Shown here one piece after another: positions 1 through 11,870 of a DNA stretch of 64,000 bases (within the stretch, counting starts at the first letter, position 1; every line of letters begins with the position of its first letter). Source of the stretch: Parasponia andersonii (Eukaryota; Streptophyta; Magnoliopsida; Rosales; Cannabaceae); NCBI GenBank assembly GCA_002914805.1, contig JXTB01000466.1, positions 159,250 through 223,249 of the forward strand, given 5' to 3'. The notes beneath the pieces were generated by a model. That model did not search any database, was not told where the DNA came from, and was given only the letters and a program-made list of their open reading frames with translations. Made by a program: the position numbers and the translations under genes.

Positions 1-1269
1 GGAGTGATTTTTATTAAGTTGAGATAACTTGTTATTGATGATGAGTATATTCATTCAATGTTCTCTTAGGTCTTTTGAAATGCAATTTATTGAAATTATT
101 TGTGTGCTTGACTCACATTAATTGAGCCTCACTCTTGATTCTACACAATTTAGCACGATAATCACAATCACTTAGCTCTTTGAGCTTTGGAGAAAATTTG
201 TGTGCATTAGATAGACATTGATATCTCATGAACTCTAAAATCCATTTGAGTAAAACTTGAGACGAAATTCTACGTTAGGTTTCATTGGAGAAATGATTTA
301 GGCTATCTTTAGACTGTTTGAGTCTTTCAAGCTAATCTTGATATATTATCACCCTTGTACACCCACTTTGAGCCTATTTGTTTCTTTCTTTTTCTACCAT
401 ATTTTTGCCAAACCAAAATAGTGACCACCAACCTTATCCTTAGGCATGTTGATTTTTTTAAAGAGTTATTTTGTATTATGTTCATGTTGGGAGGAATGAA
501 GGAAAACAACAGAGAATGGAATAATTTGGTGAAAATTTGTGTCCTTACCCTCTATTTTATTTTTCAACATTAAGGATAAGATTGATTTTGAGTTTGGGAG
601 AGAAGTTTTTGATTTTCATCTTTTGGTCTTATTTCATATCTTTCATTTCAAAAAAATAATAATTAAATAATTGTTTAGCATTGTGTTAGTAGAAGAGAAA
701 TTTAGTTGAAAAGAAGTGTTTGAGTGCTATTTGGTGTACCAAGAAACAACTCTACAAAGGTCCTAGATTGATGTACTTAAAGATGATTTGAACCTCAAAT
801 TTTTCCAAAATTATCTTACCATTGCCCAAGCCGACATTAGAAACTTAATGAAAGACCTTTTGATTTTTGATGATATACTAACATACATTAGTGGAGAGCA
901 ACATAAAAATTGGGTATATAGTAGTTCCAAATTACATCATTTAGAGATATTTCATTATCTATCAAAACACACAAGTCTATCTGAAGTTCATTTTGTTAAG
1001 TGATATTGATTTTTACACACACTTACACATTGAGAGCCTTGAGTGGAGTTAAATTGATACTTGAAGTTGAAAATTTAGATAATCTCAATGTTTGCATTTT
1101 CTTTGAGCTTAGAACATTTTGTGACTTCAAAGATACTTGCACAATTTTTGATTTGATACGAAACTCGCATTTTGTTGTTTATATCATTAGTACTTAGCTT
1201 ATGTTTCACTTTTTTTTTTCTTGTTTTGTTTTGCTTAAGGACAAGTAAATATTCGAGTTTAGGGGTACT
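1..1269 (+). mobile_element. Athila-like element, 3' internal tail (fossil)
   Basis: This is non-coding, AT-rich sequence with no credible ORF. It reads like the long untranslated tail that Athila elements carry between the last ORF and the 3' LTR. It ends in a purine-rich tract at about 1252-1267, directly before a TG-starting LTR at 1270, which is the expected polypurine-tract position. The rest of the element would lie left of the window. The family assignment rests on layout and the tract, not on any protein, so it is tentative. Confidence 0.4.
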
Positions 1270-2688
1270 TGATGAATGATTAATTCACTTACAAATTAAG
1301 TATCATTCAGCTCAAATAATTAGAAGTTCTCAAGCTTTTATGTTGGTTTGATGTACTTTTGCTTCATTTCAAATCTTATAAGTTCCTATGAATAAAGGAG
1401 AATTAAGAAAAATTGGTGATAAATATTGATACTTCAACCATTTAAGATGAAATTTGAGTCTAATACGAACGCAACGCAATAAAAATCAGGCAAACTAAAG
1501 CTAAAATGAAGAAATAGCACTCCCGAGAAGAAAAGTTATTATGCTGAGTTCCAAAACTGAGAGTATGGGGACACTATAATTGTAACGCCGCAGCACTACC
1601 TAGATAACTGAGTTCCAAAGGTTAGAGCACCGCAGTTTTACACAACATCTGAAAACACATTTTTAGCGAGCTTTTAGAGCCAATTTGGACCCTTAATACT
1701 ATCTGATTGAATGATTGACATTCTATCTGATCTAGGTCAACTTAAAGCCCTTAAATATATTCTTGAACCTCTATTTGAAGTGTGGAGAGTTAAGAGAGAA
1801 AACACAACAAAGAAAACTCAAAATTTTAAGAGAGGAAGGAGCTTAGAGCTAAAATTCTTGAAGAGGATGTTTAAGAGAGTGACTTGAAGAGATTGAAGGC
1901 TTGAAGTTCTACATCTACAAAAGAGTTTTTCTCTTCCTTTATCTCACCCTAATCTCATTTGAATTTTTGTATTATGCTTGATTTATGAATGTGTTTAGAT
2001 ATATAAAATTCTTATTGAGATTAGTGTTGGATTCTCCTATATTGTATTAATTGTTATATATTTGGGTATGATGTAACTTAAACTTTGATTTTATATCTTG
2101 ATTTCTAATGTGTTCTTTGATATTGTTCTTGAATTTATTTATGTTATTCCATGCTTAATACTTCTAAACTAATTAGCTACTAGTTGGATGATTTGGTTTC
2201 TAGAATTTGGTACTTGAAAAAGGAAATTTTAGAAACAACTATAAGATAGTATAACCAAGGACTTGTAAAGTTGGAGAGAATCTATAGTTCCTTTGAAGCT
2301 ATGATCAAAGAACCATTGAATATAATGAATTCTTAATTCCTAGGTTTAGAATAGAGATATTGGAACTAGAAATTAGGAATGATATCACTTGGCACTTAAG
2401 AGAGGGAGTAGAAATACCTTTGGGTTCTTAGCTTATAAATAAGAATAATTGATTAGAATGCAATTGGTGATCAAAAGACATAGTTGATAATTAGGTCAAT
2501 TCAATCCCCTAGTACATTTGTGCATAGAATTCTCCATATTGTTTTGTATTTATATTTATATTTATATTTATTTAATTATAAATTCATTTAATTTAGTTGC
2601 CTATATAAAGTTAGGTTATGATAATTCTGGTACTTAGCGATAATTTAATACCTAATTCCTCGTGGGATCATCAACTCTATACTTATCA
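1270..2688 (+). repeat. LTR of Athila-like element (3' LTR)
   Basis: The block starts TGATGAATG and ends ACTTATCA, so its termini are inverted TGAT/ATCA. It follows a polypurine tract, and no primer-binding site follows it, which fits a 3' LTR. Its middle and end (for example the stretch around 'acttagcgataatttaa' near 2634-2651) reappear at 9365-10283 (plus) and 10284-11779 (minus). That makes it one of three copies of the same LTR family in the window. It is about 1.4 kb long. No target duplication can be tested because the left end of the element is outside the window. Confidence 0.55.
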
Positions 2689-2993
2689 TTTTATTACCTG
2701 TTTATGACCCATGCACTTGCAGTTATTTTACGTATATGAGCATAACACTACCTCATACTTGAAGAAATATGAATCCAAGTTAGCAATTGTGTTACATATT
2801 ATGATAACTATTACTTTCAACGTACACTTCTCATTTGTAATTAATATGAGTGAAACAATTGACAAAAATAAAACATATTTTTTGAAAGAAAGAGTAAGCA
2901 TAGTAAATTTGAAAAAAGGTGATTGTTGTAAGTAATAACTCAAGTCTAATCGGTAATATTCTTCTAAATATTGAACTTTAGTCTTTTAGACAA
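2689..2993. other. Spacer, no gene seen
   Basis: AT-rich sequence in which short ORFs overlap on both strands (2711-2943). Their composition is what random AT-rich DNA gives, and I recognise no motif in them. Confidence 0.5.
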
Positions 2994-3711
2994 TGGGCCA
3001 GTTTGGTAGAGCTGTAGATTTTAACAAAAATACTTTTAATTGTGCTGAAAGAAAAATTCGTTGTTCGGTAAAGTAGTTGAGTGTTTGATAAACTTTAATT
3101 TTAAAGTTTTACAACTTGAAAAATTGTATTAAAGTGTTTAATAAACTGTATAGCTGAATTATTATGCAAATATAAAATGACCAAAATAAACATCATTATA
3201 TAATTATACAAATTTATAGAAAGAGCTTATTAATATTATTTACAACTATGTATATTTGTACATATTAAACATATTAATACTTTTCTTATAAAAAAATTGA
3301 TATGAAAATAAACTCAATTAGATTAGTTACTCAATTAAATTTATTTTATTTTAATTTACTTTATTTTCATCTAAATTTAAAATTTAAATAAAGTATCTAT
3401 TTGTTTATTTCAAAATAATTAATATGAAGATTATTTTAGTTAATTATACTTTAAATATATTAATACTTTTTAAAAATTGATATGAAAACAAATTAAATTA
3501 AATGTGTGGCATTTTGCTTTTAAGTGGGGGTATTTTAGCTATTATGATTTATTCATTAAAAAATAGTGCTAATTCTCCATAACTTTTGGTTGTAGCTTTA
3601 TCAAAAATTATTAAATAATTTGATTTTTAAGTTTTTATCAAACACCTTTTGGACTACAAATTATTCGAAAATTACTTTTAGCTTATTAAAAGGTTAAACC
3701 AAATTGTGCCA
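2994..3711. mobile_element. Possible MITE-like non-autonomous DNA transposon
   Basis: The two ends are related in inverted orientation. The left end reads TGGGCCAGTTTGGT, and the complement of the right end reads TGGCACAATTTGGT, matching at 11 of 14 positions. A second inner motif, gtgtttgataaa, is also shared in inverted orientation about 90 bp in. The interior is very AT-rich and non-coding. I could not find a clean target-site duplication, so the superfamily is open. Confidence 0.35.
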
Positions 3712-4178
3712 CGATGTTGATTTTGACTAGAATAGTAAGGTTCTTGATTAAGTCATTTTTGTAAGGAAAACAAATTGTGAAATTGAATTTTATTGGCCAC
3801 CAACTCTGTAAAAATGTCCTCTCAAGATTTTTTTGTGCTTCGTGATATTGGTTGATGGGGTGGCATTGGTTGATGATTCAGAACTCTACCCTAAATATTG
3901 GTATCTTCATATTTCATTGCTCGAAGAGTAGGACATATGTTGGTATGATGGCCAAACATGTGTCAGTGCTCATATGTAATCCTTTCGCCATTGGATCAAC
4001 AATTGGGAACATCAGAGGTGAGAGCTTCTACTTTCTATTCGCTCATCCTCTCTTTCTTGTTACCATCGTAGACTGTTTTTATTGAATAGAGTTGTAACTT
4101 CACCAAGCCTCTTATAGTGTCGTGTCTTATTGGGCATAAGTAGAAGGTAACTACTGATAAAATATCGTTATGTATCTC
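3712..4178. other. Spacer, possible trace of a retroelement
   Basis: No gene is supported. The plus-strand ORF at 3852-4085 resembles nothing I know. The minus strand near 3975-3995 reads DPMAKGL, a motif close to the C-terminal end of Ty1/copia polyproteins, but the surrounding sequence does not continue the match convincingly. The right edge (4174-4178, atctc) is the target duplication of the next element. Confidence 0.3.
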
Positions 4179-6516
4179 TGTAAAAGCCAGATTTTAAAGG
4201 GGTAAAAATGTAATTTTAAAGCCAAGGGTAATCTGGTGATTTCATATTTTTGGAATATTAAATTTAAAATATCTAGAATGTATGTGAAAGTTTTTAAATC
4301 TAGGTTCATCTAGGCTAAAGTGTAAAGAAAGTTTTAAAGCAAGGAAAAAAATGAAATTAATTACAGGCATAAATGAAGATAAACTTTGCAAAACCGGGCC
4401 AAAGTGTAATAAACCTCAACAGTGCCCAGCCAATTATATTACAACACATGGGCTACAATATCTTTATTTGTCCATAAGTTTCCCCCTCATTCTCTTCTCA
4501 GCCATAGACCACTAATAATTTCAAAAATTCTTTCCTTTTGGCCACTGTTCATTCATTGGCCAACCACTGCAAATCACTACCATGTGCTAGCCCACGACCT
4601 TTGCTAGCCTCCGATGATCAAGCATCATCTAGTGTCGCCATGTTTCACTGCCTCTCGCCGGAGATTGAACTTTCCAAAGACCACAGCAGCAGAACAGTTT
4701 AGCCGGCCAAAAAGTGCCATCCTACGTCAACATTGTACACTACCTGAAAGTGTAGCTTCATCGTGAGGTCGCTGACCAAACTTGACCAATCTCAGCCGTC
4801 AACTCATTATTGGTAACCGCTTTTCTGATTTCTAATTATTTTGTGGCATTTTGATAATTACTTTTGTAAAGTAATTATTTAGGCCGAAGTAATTATATAA
4901 GGTGACAAAGGAGTAAAATTAGGAATAAATATAATTATTTGGTAATTGAAATGATATCTAGAGATGTGTAAATTTTCAAATTGAAAAAGATGATATTTTT
5001 CTAATTATTTCAAAAAGTGATATTATTATGACATTCAGATTTGAGGTATGTTTAAGGCTCAAGACCTTAATACGAAAATCTGACCTCAAATTTGGATTGA
5101 GTGAAGTCTAGAGGTGAACTTTGATATAAAATATTGATATGTTTCGAAGTTATATAAAATATTGATATGTTTCCAAGTTATATAAAAATTGAGGCACGAG
5201 GCTCGTGAATAATAACATTTTGTATGCCACGGTCCCGGAACTCAAATTAGTCGAATTATATATTTAACCTAGCTATTTTAGATACTAGGAACATATTGGT
5301 TAAATCTATTTTCCTATTTGAGGTTCCATTGGAAAAGTCACTGATCAAAGCAAGCAAACGGAATTAGTAAAAACTTCTTTTATGCATCAAAACGATGAAC
5401 GTGACTTTCTACGAGTATCGTTAGCTTGATATAGCTACCACCTCAATGTAGGAGTCCAATTGCCTTCTTTAATACCTGTTTTGATTTAAATTTATATTAT
5501 GACTAATTCATGAAAAATTATGAATAATAAAATGGTTTAATAAATTATTGTGAAATATTATATTATATTGGGATTAGCCTGTGTGATTTTTATATATATT
5601 TTAAAATTATGATTATGGAGTGATTAATGAATTGTTGTCCATGTTACAGTAAATCCGAGAATAATGCTAAGTTGAATTTTAAAGTGTAATTTGATTAATT
5701 CTTAGATACATGGTTATTATAAACTATTTTATGTTGTACATACCATAGGATCACACACTTGAGTTCCACTACTGTATTATAATAGTTTAGATCGCTAGTG
5801 AGTTGTTGCAGTACTAAGTAAGAGACTTAGGCTCCTAAGCAGGTTTTGCTTACACACCTCTATATAATATCAGAATACTATGTACCCCTTCTAAAGAGGT
5901 ACTACAGAGTTGTAATGGGAGGATAAGACCTGACTCATGTACATTAGTTGATATATGATATGTACAATTATGTAGTAATGGTTTTGAATTTGAATATGTG
6001 AATATTCTTGATTTCAATTATTTGTAAACTTGGTTTATAAATGGATTTGGAAAAGTACTAACTATGCAAGTTTCAAAAATTGCATCTATTCAAAAATGTA
6101 ATTGAATTCCTATTAAGTATGGGAATACTCATCTCTTATTATTTTTCCCTCTCAGGTAGTGTTCAGGGTGATTTGGGAAACTCATAAGCAAAGTGATCAG
6201 AGAGATTTACCTTATCATTTCAAATAATTGGCAACTATTTAGAAGATTTCTGTTTAATTATCTTGGCTTGTAATATTATTTAAGAGTCTATATCACGAAT
6301 TTAGTTTGCAGAATTATTATGCCTAGATTGTGAAGATGAATATAATGCTTGGTTTTATTTTATAAATTTTATTATCAATCTATGTCTAATGATGTTCATA
6401 AAACTATAAGAATTTACATGTAAAATTATAATTTGATAAATTTTTCTAAAACTATTATTAAATTTTTATTTGTGAAATTCTCTTTCTGCTACTGACTCGG
6501 GGTTTGGATTACGACA
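4179..6516 (+). mobile_element. Solo LTR, Tekay/Del-like Ty3/gypsy (fossil)
   Basis: This 2.3-kb block starts TGTAAAAGCC and ends GGATTACGACA. It is flanked by a perfect 5-bp direct repeat, atctc, at 4174-4178 and 6517-6521. Its start, its GC-richer segment near 4600-4720 and its end (ctgactcggg...) follow the same plan as the LTRs of the complete element at 31721-40837, which begin TGTAAAACCC and end near CTGACCCC...GACA. There is no internal region, so it is best read as a solo LTR left by recombination between the two LTRs of a former element. The sequence relationship to the other element is distant; it is probably a different family of the same lineage. Confidence 0.78.
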
Positions 6517-7058
6517 ATCTCAAGTTGAAAAGAAAAACAAATAAAGAAAGAAAATGAAAAACTAAAACCAAGTGAAGAAGAAGAAATATGATTAATAGCA
6601 AAATAGTTAGAGGACAATTCCTTGATAACGGCGCCAAAATTTGGTGTTATTAAATAGCTAAATTAAATACATTCTAAACCCAGATAGACTCATTAATTAC
6701 GTATTATAACAATAAGTAAGAATTGATCTCACGAGAAATTGATCTAACTAAACTACTACTAATCCTATGATGAAGAGGACTTATGAAGTAAATCTAAACT
6801 AAACTAAATAAGAAAATAAATAAACTACAAGTAAAATAAAATTAGTTAAGGTTCCATTGTCCACTGCCAAACAATTATGTTAACTAATTACCAAATTCTA
6901 TAACCAATTATTCTCTAAAAGTATCAACCGAGGCTAGTCCACGAATGCAGTACTATCTTATGCTTCCCTTTATTTATATGAGACAAATGCTTGATCTAGG
7001 TTTAAAAGTCCACAAACGCAAATTGACTTAACCTATGCCATATTCTGAATCATAATTA

Positions 7059-8236
7059 GATTATCGATTAAAATCCAGCCTACCTTAAGGATATTCGATC
7101 CAATCTAATTATAAGTCGGTTTTGAAAAAGACATATCTAATCTAATCCAAGTTGAGTGTAAAATCTAATACAATCTAATCCAATTACTAATTGGATTAGA
7201 TTGGTTTTGTGTAATTGGTTATAGGCCTTTGTGGGCTTTTTCAGAACTAATTTTTTTAACCAAAATTTTATAGTATTGGACCTGCCAAAGTTCAGTTGAA
7301 GAAGAATGGTCAACTCATACTTTCAAAGTTTCAATATCAATCAAAACTTCATCTAGTACTGTTGTCCCTCCTTCAAGACTTCCATTCTCAAGAGAGATTG
7401 GTTTAGACATTTCTTTATAGATGTCCATTCTCAAGAGAAATTGGTTTAGACATTTTTTTATAGATGTTTGAAGTCATCAATAATACACCAAGACATTTAT
7501 CAACCTAAAATACAATAAGATATATGTTTAGCAAGCAAAATAAAAAAGAACAAAATATTTGATTAAAATAAAGTGTCAAAGATTCTACCGCTTGTAAAGA
7601 CATAGCCATCCAAATCATCATATAAATTACTAAAGAAAAACAAAAGAAAAAAATCAAACCAACGAGAAGCAATGTAACAAATACTAAAATAATTTAAAAA
7701 AAAAAAGATAAAAAGACAAAAATCAATCATCATACAATTTACTAAGGAAAAAACAAATCAAACAAAGAGAAAGCAAAGAAACAAAGCTATTGAAAAAAAA
7801 GCATCTTAGTAAAAACTGAAAATGTCGAGCAGATAAGGAAAACATGCCTAAGTTTGAAATAATGAAAAGAAATACAGTACATACGAACATACCTGGAGGA
7901 ACTTTTGATCGAATACATGAGGTTTGAGGAACCAAGAGAGGTAGTAGCAATGAGAGTTTGAGAGTCTAAATGTGGAATATATATAAGATCACTGGTAGGT
8001 TTTTTCTTTTTTTAATCTAGTATGGTACTGTCTATATGAAACTTGCACTTAGCCAATAAAAATAAAATATGAATATATAAAATTAGATTAGTTCAGTTGT
8101 AATTGGATTTTTCACAATAAGATTCACCAACCGAACCAATCTAATCCAATTGAATTGAATATCCAATTTTTAGTAATTGGAATGGATTAGATTAGTCTAT
8201 TCAATCAGTTTAGATCAGATTTTGAGCACCCATAAA
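7059..8236. mobile_element. Inserted non-coding element rich in 'ctaatccaat' motifs
   Basis: This AT-rich block interrupts the LTR. Both its ends carry many copies of a short motif and its complement (ctaatccaat / attggattag), for example at 7100-7200 and 8085-8205. An identical 8-bp string, cataatta, lies at 7051-7058 and 8237-8244, which would fit an hAT-type target duplication. The string is AT-rich and could match by chance, and I see no clean terminal inverted repeat. No transposase ORF is present. Confidence 0.35.
7381..7466. repeat. 43-bp tandem duplication
   Basis: Two direct copies of a 43-bp unit lie at 7381-7423 and 7424-7466 and differ at only two positions. They lie inside the 7059-8236 insertion. 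A looser duplication of about 110 bp follows at roughly 7614-7830. Confidence 0.85.
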
Positions 8237-9070
8237 CATAATTAATATATTCTAATTACGTTACTAATTATGAATTTGCTACCTATAGTTTAAATACGAC
8301 AAATGCCCATATCTAATCCTAGTAATATATGTTCATTATCTATCATCTAAGTAGCTGTTGTAAACAAAGGTAATATAATACACTAAGCATAAAAAAATAT
8401 AGATAACTTTGAAATAAATAATTGATAGCATAAAGTCTTGAAGATTAAATAAAAATCATATCTAGGATTTTGAAATCACCCTTAACCTAATCTAGTATGT
8501 ATACAAGAGGACCATCATGCTAAAACTCATTAAATAAGTAAAAACTATAAAGGAAAATGGGGAAAAAAACTAAGGATGGCTGCAACAGTTCCCAAGCTCT
8601 CTTCCTCTTCTTAGGTTTTTATGTTACTTTTGTGGCTCCTAAGTGGAATCATAGCCTACCATCTGATGTAGAGGGTCCTATTTATTGAAAAATAGGTCTG
8701 GAGGGTGTTTAAGTTGAGTACTGCAAAAATTAGGAGTTCTAGGTCATCAAAACACCTTAAGTCGGATAAAAACATCTTTTTTATTGTTTTCTAGCACTGC
8801 AACACTACACTCTCAGGAACATTTCTCAATTTTTGTAAAAAAATACTACTTTTTAGCCTAGCTTTTAGATTTTTACCATCTTTTAGCTCGATATTTTGAT
8901 TTTTAGTCTATTTTGGCCCAAGGTTAGCTTATTTTCACTCATTTACTTCTAAAACACCTAGGAACACAAAAATAACTTAATTAGCCTTAGATAAATATAT
9001 AAACTAACAAAATAATATGGAAAATAACTGTCATTTAAGTATATTTTGATACTTATTATTGAACAACTAT

Positions 9071-9364
9071 AGCCAAACCCAAGACAACAATAGAAAAAGC
9101 CAATCAAATGAATATAACTAGGTATGTTAGTTATAGTTGACATATTGTGTAAAAAATGTTTGCAAAAATTGTTTACATTATCAATTAAGGAATCATACGT
9201 CTAGGTTAATTAGTTGACATATTGTATATAACTTTAAGGGATAATTATTAAAAAAGAAAAAAAAAATAGCCTGAAAGATTGTCTTTTTATAACTTTAACC
9301 TTGTTTTTTCAGTTTTTGTAAAGTTATACCTCCACATTTAAGACATTGGCAAATATCTACTTGA
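9071..9364. other. Spacer, no gene seen
   Basis: AT-rich sequence in which a short motif, agttgacatattgt, occurs twice (about 9135 and 9212). No ORF or RNA is recognised. Confidence 0.4.
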
Positions 9365-10283
9365 AGAGAAAAATTCATCAAATTCCTAGAGGGAAAAGTT
9401 TGGAGTTGAAGATTTCTTGAAGAATTCTCGGAAGAGATTCTTGAAGACTTGAAGCTCACATCCACAAGAGATTTTATTTTTCTTTCTCTCTACCCTAATC
9501 TCTCTTGAAAATTGTATTGGGCATATTGTTAAATCTTGTTTGGATATTATGAACTTCTTGTTGAGATTAGTAATAGATTCTACTATACTTATTTATATTT
9601 GATAACTATAATTTGATTTTTCCATTTCAAAAAAAATTTGATGTTTTCTTTTCAATATATTGTTTTGATTATTTTATTTATTATTGGTCTATTTTCTATT
9701 ATCAAATCATTTATGTTACTCTTTGCTCATTACTTCTAATTTATTTGGCCAATGAATTAGTTGAATTTAAGATGCGATTTTGATGCTTGGGAGAGATTAA
9801 TCTCATTATCCGGAATTAAAAGACATAGTTTTGGTTATTGTGAGACTGGATGGAGATCAAGGCCTTGGACAGTTTGGGTCATTGTGGGGCAGGGAGGTGA
9901 GCAATACCTTAACTTCTATTTAAAAGGTATAACTTGATGAATTCTTAATTACTGGGTTAGAAATGGATATAAACATAGGTTAGTCAGGTATATTACCTTA
10001 TTTAATGCTTGTAAGAGGTAATGAGGTGAGGTTAGATCTCTCGATTAGTAAATTAAATAGAATTAGACTAGTAATTACTCAATTTGACGAATTCAGGAGT
10101 AATTGGGCAAATTTAAATTCTTAGTACAATTGTGCACAGTAATTATCCATATTTTATTTACGCTTTATTCTTTTGATCTTTATTTTTATTTATTTATTTT
10201 TATATTCATTTAGATTTTATACCGAAATAAAGTTGAGTTGTAATAATTCTAGTACTTAGCGATAGTTTAATATCCAATCTCTG
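9365..10283 (+). repeat. LTR fragment, same family as 1270-2688, plus orientation
   Basis: It matches the complement of 10345-11215 over its whole length at about 80-85% identity by eye, and more loosely matches 1840-2650. The 5' part of the LTR is missing. The right end runs into the opposite-facing copy at 10284. No coding content. Confidence 0.6.
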
Positions 10284-11779
10284 TGACAGTCAGGTATACT
10301 AGCTATTATAGTGGCAAGAAAGATCGATCTATAAAAATTGGGTGTTAAACTATCGCTAAGTATCAGAATTATCACAACTCAACTTTATTTAGGCATAAAA
10401 TTTAAATGAATATAAAAATAAACAATAAAAACAAAAATCAAAAGAATAAAGTGTAAATAAAATATGGATAATTACTATGCACGAATGTATTAAGGATTTG
10501 AATTCACCTAATTACTCCTAAGTTTGTCAAGTTGAGTAATTACTGGTCTGATTCTATTTAATTTACTAATCAAGGGATCTAACCTTACCTCATTACCTTT
10601 CCTGAGTATAAAATGAGGTAATACACCTAACTAAGCAAAGTTGATATCTCCTTCTAATTTGATTAATTAAGTGTTCATTAAGTTCAAGCCCTCAAATGGA
10701 AATTAAGGTATCACTTACCTTTTGGTCTCATAATAATCCAAACTATCAAGGTGATTATCTATGCATTGGTTACCTTTTAATCTCACAACAACCTAAACTA
10801 TACCTCTCAATTCTAGATTATGAGATTAATCTCCTCCAAGAATCAAAATTACATCCTAAAGTCAACTAATTCATTGGCCAAATAAATTAGAAGTAATGAG
10901 AAGCATAAATAAACTAATAATAGAAAATTGACCAATAATAAATAAAATAATCTAAATAAAATTTTTTTAAAAAAATCAAATTATAGTTATCAAATATATA
11001 TATATATATATATATATATACGTATAGTAGAACATATTACAACTCTCAACAAGAAGTTCATAATATCCAAACAAGATTTCATAATATGCCTAATACAGAT
11101 TTCAATAGAGATCAGGGTAAAGAGAAAGGAAAAGAAAAATTCTTATAGAGATAAGCTTCAAGTCTTTTTAGAATCTTTTCTAAGAATTCTTCAAGAAATC
11201 TCCAACTCCGAGCTTTTCTCATTAGAAATTTAGTGTTTTTTTCTCTCTAATTCTCCACACTAGAAACTTTGGCCTCCATTCCCATTTTAAAGATAGATGA
11301 GTTTCCGTTATTAGATTATAAGAAAAGAACAATCTAGGTCGTCAAAGCTCATTAAATTGGCTCAAAAATGCATCTAGGATGCATTAGAGGTGCAGCCACA
11401 TCCCTAATATGGTGCAGGGGCACCTCCGGGCAGTATAGAAGGTGCAAGGACACCCCCATTATTACCTAGAGATGCATGTGCACCACCCAGGGGCATGAGG
11501 GGCATCCTTGTTGCACCTAGTTACCTTGTGTTGTTTCTTGAGTGCACAATTTCATCATTTTTATTGCGTTACATCCGGATCAGATCCAACTTCAATCTAA
11601 ATGATTTGAAAAAATTTATTATTGAGACATAAATTCACTTTAATTCTCGTTCATTCACAAAAACTACAGAAAGAAATAAAAACATATCATTCCAACAAAA
11701 ACGCTTGAAAATGCACATCTATTTTAGCTCAAAATGTAATAGATTTTGAGGTAACTATCCTCTTTATTACCATTATTCA
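10284..11779 (-). repeat. LTR copy, same family, minus orientation
   Basis: Read on the minus strand it begins TGAATAATGG (complement of 11770-11779) and ends near ...GACTGTCA (complement of 10284-10291). It shares with 1270-2688 the stretch 'aacgcaataaaaat' and the 'gagccaattt' region in the same order. At about 1.5 kb it is close to full length. It has no matching target duplication and no internal region beside it. With 9365-10283 it forms a large inverted repeat. Confidence 0.55.
10994..11020. repeat. (AT)n microsatellite
   Basis: A run of 27 alternating A/T bases lies inside the minus-orientation LTR. The opposite-facing copy lacks the expansion. Confidence 0.95.
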
Positions 11780-11795
11780 TGTCTAAATTGACCAG

Positions 11796-11870
11796 AAAAT
11801 TTAGTACTAAGCATAAAATCCGAATTTAGTACTAAACATAAAATCTAAATTCTATACTAAACATAAAATC
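11796..11870. repeat. 25-bp tandem repeat, three units
   Basis: Three direct copies (11796-11820, 11821-11845, 11846-11870) share the core tactaa(a/g)cataaaatc. They lie immediately outside the LTR edge at 11779. Confidence 0.85.

Larger units (their letters stand above)
6522..9070 (-). mobile_element. Athila/Tat-type 5' LTR with primer site, minus strand, split by an insertion
   Basis: On the minus strand the sequence TGGCGCCGTTATCAAGG (complement of 6620-6636) is an Asp-type primer-binding site, as used by Athila and Tat elements. It lies just inside an LTR edge at about 6642, where the plus strand reads tggtgttatt, as at the edges of the Athila LTRs at 47392 and 57192. The internal side (6522-6619) is the usual AT-rich leader and stops at the solo LTR's target duplication. 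The LTR continues to about 9070, interrupted by foreign sequence at roughly 7059-8236. The outer boundary is uncertain, and no protein-coding part survives here. Confidence 0.45.

Noticed and set aside
327-1197. Short ORFs at the left end as host genes
   Set aside because: They overlap on both strands in an Athila-like 3' untranslated tail and have no motif.
3840-4040. Ty1/copia polyprotein tail on the minus strand (DPMAKGL)
   Set aside because: Only seven residues match and the expected following block is not seen, so it is too weak to annotate.
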